64,000 bases of DNA from Tetrapyrgos nigripes (lineage: Eukaryota > Basidiomycota > Agaricomycetes > Agaricales > Campanellaceae), in NCBI GenBank assembly GCA_013368315.1, contig JAACJM010000139.1:124001-188000 (forward strand). Reading direction: 5' to 3'. Shown here one piece after another: positions 22,965 through 33,270 of the stretch. How positions within the stretch are numbered: position 1 is the stretch's first letter; each line of letters begins with the position of its first letter. Below the pieces are notes generated by a model. The model was not told the DNA's origin and did no database searches. It worked only from the letters and a program-made list of their open reading frames with translations. Made by a program: the position numbers and the translations under genes.

Positions 22965-23941
22965 GCTGTGCTCATTGCTGTGATGGGTCTTTATTCCAAA
23001 AAAGACGTGGCGCCATGTCAGCGCTTGAACTTAGCTTGTATCTTTTCCACCTCTGCTTCATTAATTTACTTGAATTGAATAAAAAGGTTTGAAGGAAAGG
23101 TCTACGACAAGTCCTGGGCTTCATCGCCAGCAGTAGTAGTCCGTATGCATACGAGAAACACCGTTCACATTGAAGCGGAGTAGCAATTGCATTTCAGTAA
23201 ATTAACGTCATGATTTGCAGATATAGAACAACGGCGTCTACCTTCGTCTTCTGCTGTTATTTTCAGCGCTTCTTACTATTTCCCCAGTACCTTTTTTCAC
23301 AGCGTCAATGCGGGAGAAGGAGTCTGCTTGGGACCAAATCATGCAGAAGCAGAATGGAGCTTCATGCGCAACTGTAACGAAGCCGTACGCAACCAGGAAC
23401 ACCGTTCGATCGGTACTGATACTCATTGACCGAAACCGATTTGGCTTGCCAGAGAACCCGCTGTGCTTATTGCCGTGATGGGTCTTTATTCCAAAAAAGA
23501 CGTGGCGCCATGTCAGCGCTTGAACTTAGCTTGTATCTTTTCCACCTCTGCTTTATTAGTTTACTGGAATTGAATAAAAAGGCTTGAAGGAAAGGTCTAC
23601 GACAAGTCCTGGGCCTCCTCGCCCGCGGTAGTAGTCGGTATGCATACGAAAAACACCAATCACATCGAAGCAGCAGCAACTGCATTTCAGTGAATTAACA
23701 GAACGGCGTCTACTTTCGTCTTCTGCTGTTATTTTCGGCGCTTCTCGCTATTTCCCCAGTACCTTGTTTCACAGCGTCAATGCGGGAGAAGGAGTCCGCT
23801 TGGGATCAGAACATGCAGAAGCAGAATGGAGCTTCATGAGCAGTTGTAACGAATCCGTATGCATACAAGGAACACCGTTCATATTGGTACTGATACTCTG
23901 ATATCGACATTGACTGAAACCGATTTGGCTTGCCAGAGAAC
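22965..23941. repeat. tandem duplication, unit about 490 bp
   Basis: Unit 1 is about 22965-23457 and unit 2 about 23458-23941, each running from GCTGTGCTNATTGC to CGATTTGGCTTGCCAGAGAA. Both hold GACGTGGCGCCATGTCAGCG, CTACGACAAGTCCTGGGC, TTCGTCTTCTGCTGTTATTT and GCGTCAATGCGGGAGAAGG. Identity by eye is about 90 percent with small deletions in unit 2. A short minus-strand ORF (23238-23426) in unit 1 is not preserved in unit 2. Confidence 0.8.
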
Positions 23942-23942
23942 A

Positions 23943-24115
23943 GTTACGAGGCCTTTAGGCTGAGTTAACTTAGGACGACCTCGAAAATTTTTCCACGGGT
24001 TCAGTCTCCCACCCCTAGGCCGGTCTCTACCCTTCCCGACAACCGAAAAGTCTAGACTCGGTCTGGACCGGGTCCAAGGACCGTTGACGTTGACGACCAC
24101 GACGTCATGCTGCAG
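23943..24115 (+). repeat. TTACGAGGCC-family long copy
   Basis: GTTACGAGGCCTTTAGGCTG opens the copy. It continues with TGAGTTAACTTAGG, GACCTCGAAAATTTTTCCAC, GGGTTCAGTCTCCCACCCC, CTTCCCGACAACCG, GTCTAGACTCGGTCTGGACC and ends near GACGTTGACGACC. The order matches the copies at 18835-19045 (reverse) and 35752-36040. Confidence 0.65.
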
Positions 24116-24469
24116 CTGATGCCATTAACGCTCTCTCTCAGAAACGAAGTGGGCGTAGTTCTTCTTGTCTTCCCTTTTTCATCAATTTTCATTGTAATTG
24201 GAGTTTTGGATGGGTTTCATGGTTTGGTCGGGCTCTGGTTGTCTGGTTAGAGATATGGCCTGTGATAGAGTTAGGAAAAGGACGATTAGCGTGCATGATA
24301 AATTAGAATGAGATAGAAAAAATAGTAATCGGGTTTGCCAGCTTCGCTGGACATGGATCGTCCCTCCTCCCTATTAGAGCTGATTAGCAGCAGCCTTCGG
24401 ATTTCTCCGAGCTGTCAAAAATTTTCGCCGCCACTTAGCCGAGGCTTAGTAAGGGAAAAACACTTACGC

Positions 24470-25060
24470 TAGGGCTCCTGGCGGATCGGATGGCATCCGA
24501 CAATCCGAGCGATAACCACTCGGATTCGGATGGCGGATGGCCTCTCTGAGAGCTCAATATCCGACGGATACCATCCGACCAATCCGAGGATTATCTGCGG
24601 ATGGATTAATGGCGTGGGAAGGTGTTGTCCAACGGCTGTTGTTACCTTATTTAGGTCAGTCCCCAAGGTACTATACATGTCATTCTTGATTTTTGTATCT
24701 CCGAAAGCAACATGTGCTTTAGAACAACAGGATATGGTCCAAATACAGACACCAACAATGGTCTAGTTGGCGTGAGAACCTCTATTGTTTGCACGCCAAA
24801 AGACTCTGTATTTGAGAAATCCAGTAATTACTGTAAGTACAGTACATCGAAGCATAGTAATAGACAAAAATACATTAAAAGGATCAAAAAAAATGTAGAA
24901 AAAGACTCAGTATTGCGACACAGCATGGGTGGCTACCATCCGCGGATTAATCCGGCGGATTGTCGGATGCTATCCGCAGATGCGGATTAGGATGTTTGAC
25001 TCGCCAAATCCGAGCGGATGCATCCGCATCCGAGTCAAATCCGATCCGCCAGGAGCCCTA
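24470..25060. mobile_element. hAT MITE with 8-bp target duplication
   Basis: The terminal inverted repeat is TAGGGCTCCTGGCGGATC, perfect over more than 20 bp at both ends (24470 onward, and to 25060). Exact 8-bp target duplications ACTTACGC flank it at 24462-24469 and 25061-25068. Length is 591 bp. The outer 130 bp or so on each side are dense in ATCCG/CGGAT words in both orientations, likely transposase-binding subterminal repeats. The middle is AT-rich with no transposase. TSD length and terminus place it in the hAT superfamily. Confidence 0.9.
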
Positions 25061-25137
25061 ACTTACGCAAGCACTGTCGCGTCTAGAGCTCAACACCTCC
25101 CTTTATTCACCCTTCATTTAGTCCTTCTACATACATA

Positions 25138-25640
25138 CTCTACCTTCAGCTATTCACTAATACATGGCTCAGGCTTTGCCTACAATCCCAATCCTTATAC
25201 CTATCTTGTACGTTCTAAGGCTCTGGAATTGATGGGAGGAAAGCAACAATGGCTTGTAGCCTCCGTCGACGACGCTCACGGTCGTTATTGTGGTTGTTGG
25301 GCATGAAGGATGTACTGACAGGTGCCTCGTGTTTTAGGGGCTGCAAAGCGGGCCGGCGTTCATTCAAACCAGAATTTAGCCGAGACTTGGCCCATCAGCG
25401 TCCGGAAAACTCCGAAAACGCAAAAATGGGCGCTGCTGATCAGCTCTATTCATTTATTCCTTCATATGCCCATCATCCTTTCTATTTCCGTTTAGTGACG
25501 CGTCTATGGATTTGGGAGAGATCGGAAGGTATGCCAAGATCACTACGGTATACCGGAAGCTGAGTTTGGAGGGACGGATTCAGTATGTTGCCTATTCCTT
25601 AGTAGCGATGACCTTTTTTGGTCATATTATTTTAGGCCTC
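25138..25640 (+). CDS. possible broken gene cut by repeat
   Basis: ATG near 25164 opens a short hydrophobic start (MAQALPTIPILIPIL) ending at a good donor, GTACGT. Further on, MDLGEIGRYAKITTVYRKLS and LEGRIQYVAYSLVAM (about 25506-25630) read naturally. The frame runs straight into the TTACGAGGCC-family repeat at 25635. I cannot assign exons or a family; the piece may be a gene 5' part interrupted by the repeat. Confidence 0.2.
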
Positions 25641-25826
25641 GTAATTTGCCATGCGAAGCAGTGGCATCTTTCCCCAGTTAATTTATGTTGTAGCGACCTC
25701 CCAGATCTTTTCCACGAGTTCAAACTCCCACCCCTATTCGTTGGCGCTCATCAAGCGCTCATTGGGAATCACGGTTGAGACCCATGACGTCGTTCACGGC
25801 TTCCTCAGACTAGCGCAAGGCCCTTA
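25635..25826 (+). repeat. TTACGAGGCC-family copy, left part
   Basis: The copy starts GGCCTCGTAATTTGCCATGC (hairpin-type end), then changes into the long-copy body (GTTAATTTATG, CGACCTCCCAGATCTTTTCC, GTTCAAACTCCCACCCC, GACCCATGACGTCGTTCA, CTTCCTCAGAC). It is cut at 25826 by the Harbinger element and resumes at 29360 (GTCTCTATCCTTCC, CCGAAACGTCTAGACTCGG). It therefore links the two end types of the family in one copy. Confidence 0.65.
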
Positions 25827-26008
25827 GGGCCTGTTCGGGCGCAAGCGTTTCACTTAGGCTTAGGTCTAAGGTTACGATACGGCGTAACCATGTGCAAGCA
25901 GGAAGCATCCGTGACAGGCGTGTAAGGTGTTGTCACACAGTGACAGATAGGAGTAGATAGGGGTATATAGGCGTAGATTACTCACTTTTTGCAATAAAAT
26001 CCTCGTCG

Positions 26009-27964
26009 ATGGTCTCTCAGTCTACTGCCCATGCCCGAGCTGGGCAACACAACATTGCTAAACCAGTCTCGAAAAGATACCATCGAAAGCTGGCTGTACT
26101 AGGAGCTGTTCTTGGAGCTGCTTCAGTAGTAGAGGAATTTACTTCAAAGACAACCCCAATTCCAAAACATACGTCGAGTTTGACTGGGAAAGCCTGGCTT
26201 GATGAACTTTTGGACTGTCCCAACATAGAACATTTTCAGGAGCAGCTGGGTTTGTCCAAATCTCTGTTCAACAAGCTCTGTCTAGAGCTTCAGAAGGACT
26301 ATGGCCTCAGTGATAGCAAACATGTCAGTGCTCAGGAAAAACTGGCAATATTCCTGTACCTAGGCAGGACAGGTGCCACCAATCAGTTGTTACAGGAACA
26401 ATTTCAGCAAAGTGGTGCAACTATTTCCCAGTATATTTTCTCTCTGAAAACATGTCCTATATTTATGCTGATTCATATTTTCAGGTATGTCAATGAAGTA
26501 CTCAAAATCATCGTCTCTGCATTCTACACAAAGTATGTGCATCTCCCGTCCAGTAGTGACGATACCCCTTCCCATATTCGTGACAATCTGTAAGATCTAT
26601 GCACTTCCCTATACTTCTTATACCTTTCCGATACTTTCCTATACTTCACTTTCCTGTACTTTCCAGTAGGGTCCTGTCCAGATCCTTTCCAGTAGGGTCC
26701 TTTCCAGATCCTTTCCAGTAGGATCCGATGACTTTCCAGTACAGTCTTACTTTCCATTACTTTCCTATCACTTTCCGATCATTCCTTCATTTCCGATTCA
26801 TCTCCAATCCTACTCCAACGTCTCCACTTCATATCCACAACTCCACTTTCCTTAGGAGGCTTTTCCCTTCACCTTTCCTTCTGTAGTTATATTACTCTTC
26901 ATTTCTGATCCTTTCCTATCTTATTCCTACACTTCCCGAAGTAGTACTTAAGCTAGCACATTTGTAGTAGATAGCTTAAGTGCAAAATCGACAAAGCTGG
27001 TCTCCTATCCTGCCTCAATGGTTCCCTAGAGCTTCCCAGTCTTTCCGACTGAAATCCTTATTCATCTTTATAAGCTCTTTCCTGTCTGGATCCACTCGGA
27101 ATCCCCATCCAATCCACTCAAGACTTCCATCCGGGTCCTTGGTGTTTTCTAGCATTGGGTATCCGCATGGACTTGACACAATCCCAAATTGTATCCCTTC
27201 TTCAAGGACGTACTGGGTGGTGTTGATGGCTCACACTTTGATAAGTGGTGTCACGAATCAGCAATTGCAAGCCATAGAAATCGCAAAGGTGGTCTTTCGG
27301 AGAACGTTCTTGCGATCTGTGATTTCGAGATGCGTTTTCTATATGTACTGCCAGAATGGGAGGGCAGTGCATCTGATTCCGCTATCTGGGATTATGCTTG
27401 TTCACAAGACCTTCAAATACCTACCAGGAAGTACTACCTAGCTGATGCTGGGTTTCCTATGTGCAATTCTCTTCTTGTACCTTACCGAGGTGTTCGGTAT
27501 CATTTAGCAGAATGGGGTCGTGCCAGCCAGAAGTTTGTTGCGTTTATCATATCAATCATTTGACTATTACTGACTTCATTGAGTTAGACCTCGAACTAAG
27601 GAGGAACTGTTCAACCTGCAACATCATTGAACAGATTTTCGGAGTTTTCAAGGGCCGTTTCGGCCTACTCGGTCGAGCCTCAGAATATCCAGAAGCAATT
27701 CAATCACAGTTCATATGTGCTTTTGCTGCACTTCACAATTATATTTGGATTCACAGGCCCAATGATATTGCACCTCCAGCTTACAGCAGCGACAGTGGAG
27801 GTAGACAGCGAGAAAACCAGATTCGTTCAACAATATCAGGTGGCGCAGAGACAGGTGTATTAGGTCAGGATATCTCGGTGGCTGAGAAAAGAGCAGCGAC
27901 TGAAAGAAGGGATCAAATTGCTCAGGGAATGTGGGAGCAATATCAGAGTGTCCTTGCGGAATGA
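26009..27964 (+). pseudogene. Harbinger DDE transposase, split by solo LTR
   Basis: Exon 1 (26009-26430) begins with a basic tail and encodes the helical N-terminal region (FQEQLGLSKSLFNKLCLEL, QEKLAIFLYLGRTGATNQLL). Intron 26431-26484 keeps the frame (TISQ to YVNEV). The frame then meets the LTR at 26589; after removing the LTR and one CAATC copy it continues at 27184. DDE residues are visible: Asp in GGVDGSHF, Asp in YYLADAGFP and Glu in NIIEQIFGVFKGRF. A 55-nt intron (27533-27587) leads to PRTKEELFNLQH. A frameshift near 27620 then changes frame to reach the Glu motif, and the tail ends at 27964. LTR plus frameshift make it non-functional. It would cut and insert DNA in the nucleus. Confidence 0.85.
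26589..27178. mobile_element. solo LTR A (gypsy) inside transposase
   Basis: The unit starts TGTAAGATCTATGCAC and ends GGACTTGACA. Identical 5-bp target duplications CAATC flank it (26584-26588 and 27179-27183). Length is 590 bp. It shares the end sequence and middle (AGTACTTAAGCTAGCA, TAGATAGCTTAAGTGCAAAA, AGCTGGTCTCCTATCC) with the solo LTR at 49479-49991, and the middle with the LTRs of the 39.7-47.7 kb chromovirus. A run of CTTTCCAGTAGG(A/G)TCC repeats lies at about 26655-26735. No internal region remains, so it arose by LTR-LTR recombination. Confidence 0.95.
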
Positions 27965-27997
27965 GCAGAATGATGATTGCTATATATATAGGACAAT

Positions 27998-29142
27998 CTA
28001 GTTGTAAAGTTCAGCCTGTAAATATGCAGTATGAAGAGTCTTTTTCTTGGTGGAAAGGAAAGTGTCTGCAGCCTCTTTACGACGAGAAAAAAGCTGGAGA
28101 GCAAGAACCTCTTCTGTCTCAGATAATTCTCCATCCTCCTCCATGAGCTCAACAGCCGCCTTACGCCGTTCTGGAGTAGACAATGCTCATCCTTCATTAC
28201 ACCGTAAAGCCCACGAATGGCATCAGCAACGTTGTCCCCAGCCTCAGCATTTCTGCGGGACTTCGGAGCACGAGAGGCTGAAGAAAATGGCTCTGGTGTC
28301 TCAGAAGGAGCACGTGTGCGTTTACGAGAGGGAACAGGGGTCTGAACTGGGGTCTGAGTACGAGGAGACTGAGAAAAGGTTATGTACGTGTTGAGGCAAA
28401 AAAAAACATGACATACCTCTTGCTCAATGTCGGTTGTATTGCCTTGATCAACATCAGTGTCCCCAACAACTTCAAGATGATCAGGATGCTCCTGAGCAGC
28501 ACTCTGAGTGTTCTCAGTGGCTGTACTCACAGTAGAGGTGGCCTGCATGTCATCACAGGTGCCAGCATGAAAAGCACCTTTGCCTGTAGCCATGACACCA
28601 TGAACGAGTTCAAATAGATCCTTGTACAATGGAAATGACTCAGTTTGCCAGCGCTTTTGTGATGGATGAGCCTACAATAAATCAAATGTGTTAGAGACAA
28701 CAAAAATAAGAGGAATCCGACACGTACATCAGTAAATGCGTCCCAGACTTCATCAGTCGCAGTAACATGCTTTCTGACAGGATCCCAGCCCCACCCGGAA
28801 CCCTTGGTGACGAGAGCATAAACAGCCTTGAAGTTCTTCTTGAGCTAAAACGGCGTGCGGGTAATGAGGTCTCCACAAATAGAAGAATGAAAAAACAAAG
28901 CATACTGTGCCGTTGAAATGCTCCTGGCACTGCGCAGCTGACTTGGGATGATCAGGGAAATCCTTCTTCATCCTCTCCTCACAGTCAGTCCACACCTTCT
29001 TCAGCCAACCATTCTGAGCCTGCTTCCCAGCCTTTTTGGCAATCTTTAACTCTTCAACCAGGACTACATCCTCCTCTTCCTTCCATGGAGAATAAGCACC
29101 AGCATTGTCATTCTCCTTGTTCGCATTTTTGCTTTTGGCCAT
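27998..29142 (-). CDS. Harbinger Myb/SANT-like DNA-binding protein
   Basis: The start ATG at 29142 gives MAKSKNANKENDN. A Myb/SANT-like domain follows: WKEEEDVVLVEELKIAKKAG, GWLKKVWTDCEERM, SAAQCQEHFNGT, then after a phase-0 intron (GTATGC to TTTTAG) LKKNFKAVYALVTKGSGWGW and DEVWDAFTD. After a second phase-0 intron AHPSQKRWQTESFPLYKDLF completes the domain. A third intron follows IEQE. The C-terminal half has a basic stretch (PSRKRTRAPSETPEP) and a helical acidic tail (RRKAAVELMEEDGELSETE) in a shifted frame, so a 1-nt frameshift near 28190 is likely. Such proteins bind the transposon ends and assist the transposase. It runs convergent to the transposase gene. Confidence 0.75.
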
Positions 29143-29359
29143 AACTCAGAGACGGAGGGGGGAAAAGAGGAAGAGAAACAGGACTAAATTTCGAGCAAGT
29201 ATGTACTATACATATACATGTGACAGGCTGTATCTAAGCTTATGCATGCGCTGAACGCTGACTACGAAGCATATAGGCGGTCCTGACTATCAGGAACCGG
29301 ACATTTGCAATTTTTGGCGGGTAACCTACCCTAAGCGTCTGCACCCGAACGGGCCCTTA

Positions 29360-29450
29360 GTGTCAGTCTCTATCCTTCCTGACAACCGAAACGTCTAGAC
29401 TCGGTCTAGACTGGGTTCAAAGACCGTTTGACGTCGATACACACATCATC
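29360..29450 (+). repeat. TTACGAGGCC-family copy, right part
   Basis: Continuation of the copy broken at 25826: GTCTCTATCCTTCCTGACAA, CCGAAACGTCTAGACTCGG, CTAGACTGGGTTCAAAGACC, GTTTGACGTCGATAC. The joined order equals the intact copy at 35752-36040, with a short loss at the junction. Confidence 0.65.
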
Positions 29451-30057
29451 ACTGCCCTCAACTGTCAAGTACCTCATAACCTCTCTCGGTCTGCAACCGT
29501 CGCATCTCCTGACTTATCGCCAGTGCCCAGCAGAAGAGCCAAGGGGTAGACTACGCGTGCCGTCCGTGGCTACAAGGAGCAAATGCATCAGGGATCTTTG
29601 TACTGATGGGTATCCACAATGTACAATGTACTAGTAGCTGTTGCACTGAGGATGGCAGGTTGTTTTTTGCATGGAGCAGGAAGGAAAATTTGGTGCGCTT
29701 TTCTTTTCAGCATTCCCTTTTTCATTGCTATTCCATTTCTACAGGTGTTTTCAAGTCAATACCACCCCGGTGAGCCTTCTTTGTTATATCATTGCATCCT
29801 ACGCACGCCCTCCTTTTCAGTCCAACGGTACCTATGTATCATGTCGGTGTTGACTTTATTTTATGCTCACATCTCTTCTATGAACCACTGTTTAGGGCAA
29901 AATTCAATGTCTGACATTTGCACTCAATTCAGCGGCGCACAGTGGTGCACCATCCCCGACTCTGGCCGATATGGGTAGCCATGACTAATTGTCTTTAGGG
30001 CAAGTTTTTTAAGTGGATATAGAGTCTATAGTGATTTTAGTTAAGATACTATAGTGG

Positions 30058-30148
30058 ATAAGATAAGATAGGATAAGATAAGATAAGATAAGATAGGACC
30101 AAAAACCCCGGGCAAGGATTTTTCTTGCCCAGTGTTTTTGGTCCTATC
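30058..30148. repeat. GATAA microsatellite and 25-bp hairpin
   Basis: A (GATAA)n-like run at about 30058-30091 leads into a hairpin. Its arms are 30092-30116 (GATAGGACCAAAAAC, then CGGGCAAG) and 30124-30148, matching at 23 of 25 positions around a loop GATTTTT. No gene is attached. It resembles a foldback MITE remnant. Confidence 0.8.
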
Positions 30149-30357
30149 TATCATTACTAATCAGAGATAAGCAAAGACCAACAACGGGCAATTTGTACTC
30201 GTTTGTACTCGTATTGAAAGACTTTGGGTTGAAGTTGGGACACAGTTTGTTAGGGCGTGGAGAGCATTCTTTTTCCGTTTAGAACAGAGACATTATCTAG
30301 ACAGAACAAATTCCCATCATCTATGGCTTCTACAATTCTTATTTCTTGACACTATAA

Positions 30358-31047
30358 ATGTCAACTGCAGGAATGCGCATCCTATTTCTGGTCTTGGTCA
30401 TGGTAGAAGCCCTAATGTGAGTAACTACTGTTGTCCTTCAAATTTTGCTATGAGTTTCTGAGAAATTCCAAATATTTTTGACCGGATCTCTTCTTTCTCA
30501 GCCAGTTGAAACACCGCATTTACAAAGATGATTGTGAAGGCTGCTCTCCTGAAGTGATCGCTAGCTCTTATGGTGTGTACAGTACTCTGGTACATCGTCG
30601 TCCCTGTCAAACAGGAGCTGGACATTCATCGGATGAGGAGTCGGAGTCGGAGAGTGATTCTGAAGGTGAATATATAATTCTTATTTCCTAGAGATATTAA
30701 GTTGAGGGGTACCTGTTCAGAGTGGCAAGGAATAGACACGAGCGACACAGATTCAGGTGAGTATACAATTGTGTATATGGTCTTTCAGAATTTCTGTATT
30801 AGAATTTACTTTAGTTGAGTCTTGGCATGGGATTGGAGGCAATGGTGGAGCAAGTGATGCAGAAGCACAGCGAGAAACAGGTCAGTCTCAATAATTTATT
30901 ATTTATTATACATCTGATCTTAAAATATGTGATTCGGACACAGATGATGCATCATATCAGACAGTCGATGCTCCTGAGCATTCAAAACCTTTTGATAGCA
31001 AAAAAAATGAGGGTTTTTACAGATGGATTGGCCTGGATGAGGGATGA
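30358..31047 (+). CDS. five-exon gene of unknown function
   Basis: Five exons fit without any frame error: 30358-30416, 30502-30665, 30721-30756, 30815-30880, 30944-31047 (429 nt, 142 residues). Every donor begins GTGAG, GTGAA or GTCAG and every acceptor ends AG; the last three introns are phase 1. The protein starts with MSTAGMRILFLVLVMVEALI, a possible signal peptide. It then has a Cys-containing segment (KDDCEGCSPEVIAS), an acidic Ser/Glu run (SSDEESESESDSE), repeated short acidic exons (WQGIDTSDTDS, ESWHGIGGNGGAS) and a tail RWIGLDEG. I know no family for it. Exact splice-phase agreement over four introns is the main support. Confidence 0.6.
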
Positions 31048-31582
31048 GTCGCGTGCCAGCAGGATATGGTGTTCTGGAGGACAAATGGGAGGAAGATGGG
31101 TATCCTGGATTGGAGACAATCTCAACAGGGCGACATGGGTCAAAAACACTTGATATTGTGCTACCAAATGCAATATGGCAGCCTTGAGCTGAGATTTGGG
31201 CTCAAGCATTGTACTTGATGGACAAGCTTCTGGAAATGTAACTATCTATTAATACTATTATTCCACTTGATACCTAGTCAAACGTCAGACATGATTGTCT
31301 CCAAACGTTGGACATCGAATGCAGACGTCGGACATCAAGTGCAAACATCGGACATTGAATTTTTCCCTAAATGGCGGTTCATATGGCGCAGAATGTCCAT
31401 GAACCGACATCCTTTCCTTTCTTGCTGAATGTACATGCATTCCAAGACAAATCGAGTTCATATCAATGATCGTATGACTTTCAATTTTTTCAGTTGCGCA
31501 CTATGATACTGGTCCATTTTTCATACACACATATTTCTACCGTAACAACAAGTGCGTTCATCTGCAGTGTAAATCCTCCGAA

Positions 31583-31734
31583 ATGAACACCCTATGTATC
31601 TGTGATTTAGATCTTCCCCATTCAAATCTCTCTATCCTGACACAGTCACCTTCACGTCCTCTCAACTCGGTTTCCTTCATCCTTCTTTGTGCATGGACCA
31701 GTACTACGATTTTCAACATGCAAGTAAGTCCACT
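31583..31734 (+). CDS. possible first exon before solo LTR C
   Basis: An open frame gives MNTLCICDLDLPHSNLSILT and ends NMQ at a strong donor, GTAAGT. Solo LTR C is inserted 5 bp after this donor, so in a putative intron. Which downstream exon it would join is unknown; the plus-strand exon at 33271-33450 is one candidate. Confidence 0.25.
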
Positions 31735-32246
31735 TGTCAAGGTTGTCGGTACACTCAATGACCACCCAAGTCACACAATACAAGAAAGCCGTTTACAAGA
31801 GAGTAGATTGATCAGAAAGATAGAAAGATAGAGAGATAGAGAAAGTAAGCTGACTAGGCTCTACACTGCGTAGTGAAAGTACGGAGCGGAGACGAAGTGA
31901 ACGAACTAAGGAATAGGTTACAAAGGTCACAGGTATATAAGTAAAATATGAACAGATGGGAAAGAGTAAGTAATAATAGACAGTATCATGTGGAAACGTC
32001 AAGGGCGAGAGAGTAATGAGTTAGATATGGATAGATGAAGGTACTGGATCATAAGGAATGATTGACAGTGAGAATATCCGTGGAGATAGGAAGCGGAGGA
32101 AATAAGAGTGTGAGTCATAGATCTATGGAGATGGTAACTATAGACGATGATGGGAAACGGTTGATGTTTATGGGGTTAAGTGGGAAGTAGGTAGTAAAGG
32201 GAAAAGAATAGAAAGGAAATGAATAGACGGGGAACGATTCATGACA
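31735..32246. mobile_element. solo LTR C, separate family
   Basis: The unit starts TGTCAAGGTTGTCGG and ends CGATTCATGACA, so the termini are TGTCA/TGACA. Target duplications CCACT flank it at 31730-31734 and 32247-32251. Length is 512 bp. The sequence is unrelated to LTRs A and B and to the chromovirus LTR. A purine-rich stretch (AGATAGAAAGATAGAGAGATAG) lies near 31820. Confidence 0.85.
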
Positions 32247-32321
32247 CCACTCCTCTCGTGTTATGTACTTCTGATATATATATAGAGAGCACCTTCTCGA
32301 TACCGTTCAGGCAGAACAAAA

Positions 32322-33182
32322 TCAACTGCACCTCAAACAGTCGAGATCCAATAGTGCAACAGACCTCAAGATCATGATCATCTTGTAGGAAGTGTCCCAC
32401 TGTTGAACAACCATTGTTGTAAACTGTACCTCGACAATGTCACCGATTGAGATATCAGCAGGCAAAATGTCGGTGTACCTGTAGGACATGCTGAGAATAA
32501 TGTGGAATCAAAGAACAAAAGGCAAACGTACTGCCACTTCGAATTCAGATGTGACTTCGAAGCCTTCATATAAACGACTGAATTATCCTCTGTATGAACC
32601 ACTCTGCTGGTGATGAGTGACTGAAGGACACCATCTGGATCAACACCATTCTGGAATGGTATAGATTGCTTTGTGGATGCTGTGGAACCTACTGTGAAGT
32701 AACAGCAGTTTGTTGTGATGCCTAGGTGGCCAGGACCGAAAGAGTCATCTGCAGTCCAGGGATTGAGTGTGTGACCATTCAGAGTGTGCTGGAACTTGGA
32801 GAAAATTTGATAGAGCTGGTTCACGGAAGCAGACATATAGGGAAGACCCAGCCCCACAATTCCGATGTGCTGGCGGAGGTATGGTGCTTGGTTGCTAGCA
32901 TATGTTCTACTATTGTACAAATATCAGCGAAAAACAACTAGCAAAGAACCAATGAGGAATTGCGCACCTGCTCACCATCATGGGAGGCAATTCACGCTCA
33001 TATATGACACCTTGTAGGCAAAATATCGTCTCTTCAAAAGGAGAATCAGGGTGTTCGTAGTCCTTAAGGTTTGTAACCCGATAAGAGTGAGGATTAGAGT
33101 AAGGCCGTATCTGAAGGTCAGTGTTCTTTCGAGAAATACACATGAGGAAGGTGGCACTGATGGAGAAATAGAGAACATACAC
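32322..33182 (-). CDS. hypothetical gene, at least three exons
   Basis: Exon 1 (open from about 33182) encodes a region with HPDSPFEETIFCLQGVIYE and ELPPMM. An intron of about 59-71 nt leads to the main exon (about 32530-32900): ASNQAPYLRQHIGIVGLGLP, YMSASVNQLYQIFSKFQH, DDSFGPGHLGITTNCCYFTV, HTEDNSVVY. A second intron (GTACGT to CTACAG) joins in frame (KWQ to YTDILPADISIGDIVEVQF) to the last exon, ending MIMILRSVALLDLDCLRCS at TGA 32322-32324. The layout and motifs resemble a hypothetical family I have seen in mushroom genomes without assigned domain. The 5' start is uncertain. Coding frames look undamaged. Confidence 0.6.
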
Positions 33183-33270
33183 TATTGACTGTCAAGGATG
33201 ATTCCATTTCTACTGTTCGTACTAACTTCTCATACCTATTTGAACAATACTTATATCTTTGTTTCTTTAG

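Larger units (their letters stand above)
25827..29356. mobile_element. PIF/Harbinger DNA transposon
   Basis: Imperfect terminal inverted repeats begin GGGCCTGTTCGGGCGCAAGC at 25827 and, on the opposite strand from 29356, GGGCCCGTTCGGGTGCAGAC. The 3-bp target duplication TTA flanks both ends (25824-25826 and 29357-29359), which is the rule for PIF/Harbinger. Inside are two convergent genes, a DDE transposase and a Myb/SANT-like protein, the two-gene layout typical of the superfamily. Without the 590-bp solo LTR and its duplication the element is about 2.9 kb. Both genes carry breaks, so it is probably immobile on its own. Confidence 0.9.

Noticed and set aside
23238..23426. Minus-strand ORF in the 490-bp tandem unit
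   Set aside because: The second copy of the unit has lost the frame, so there is no sign that it is maintained.
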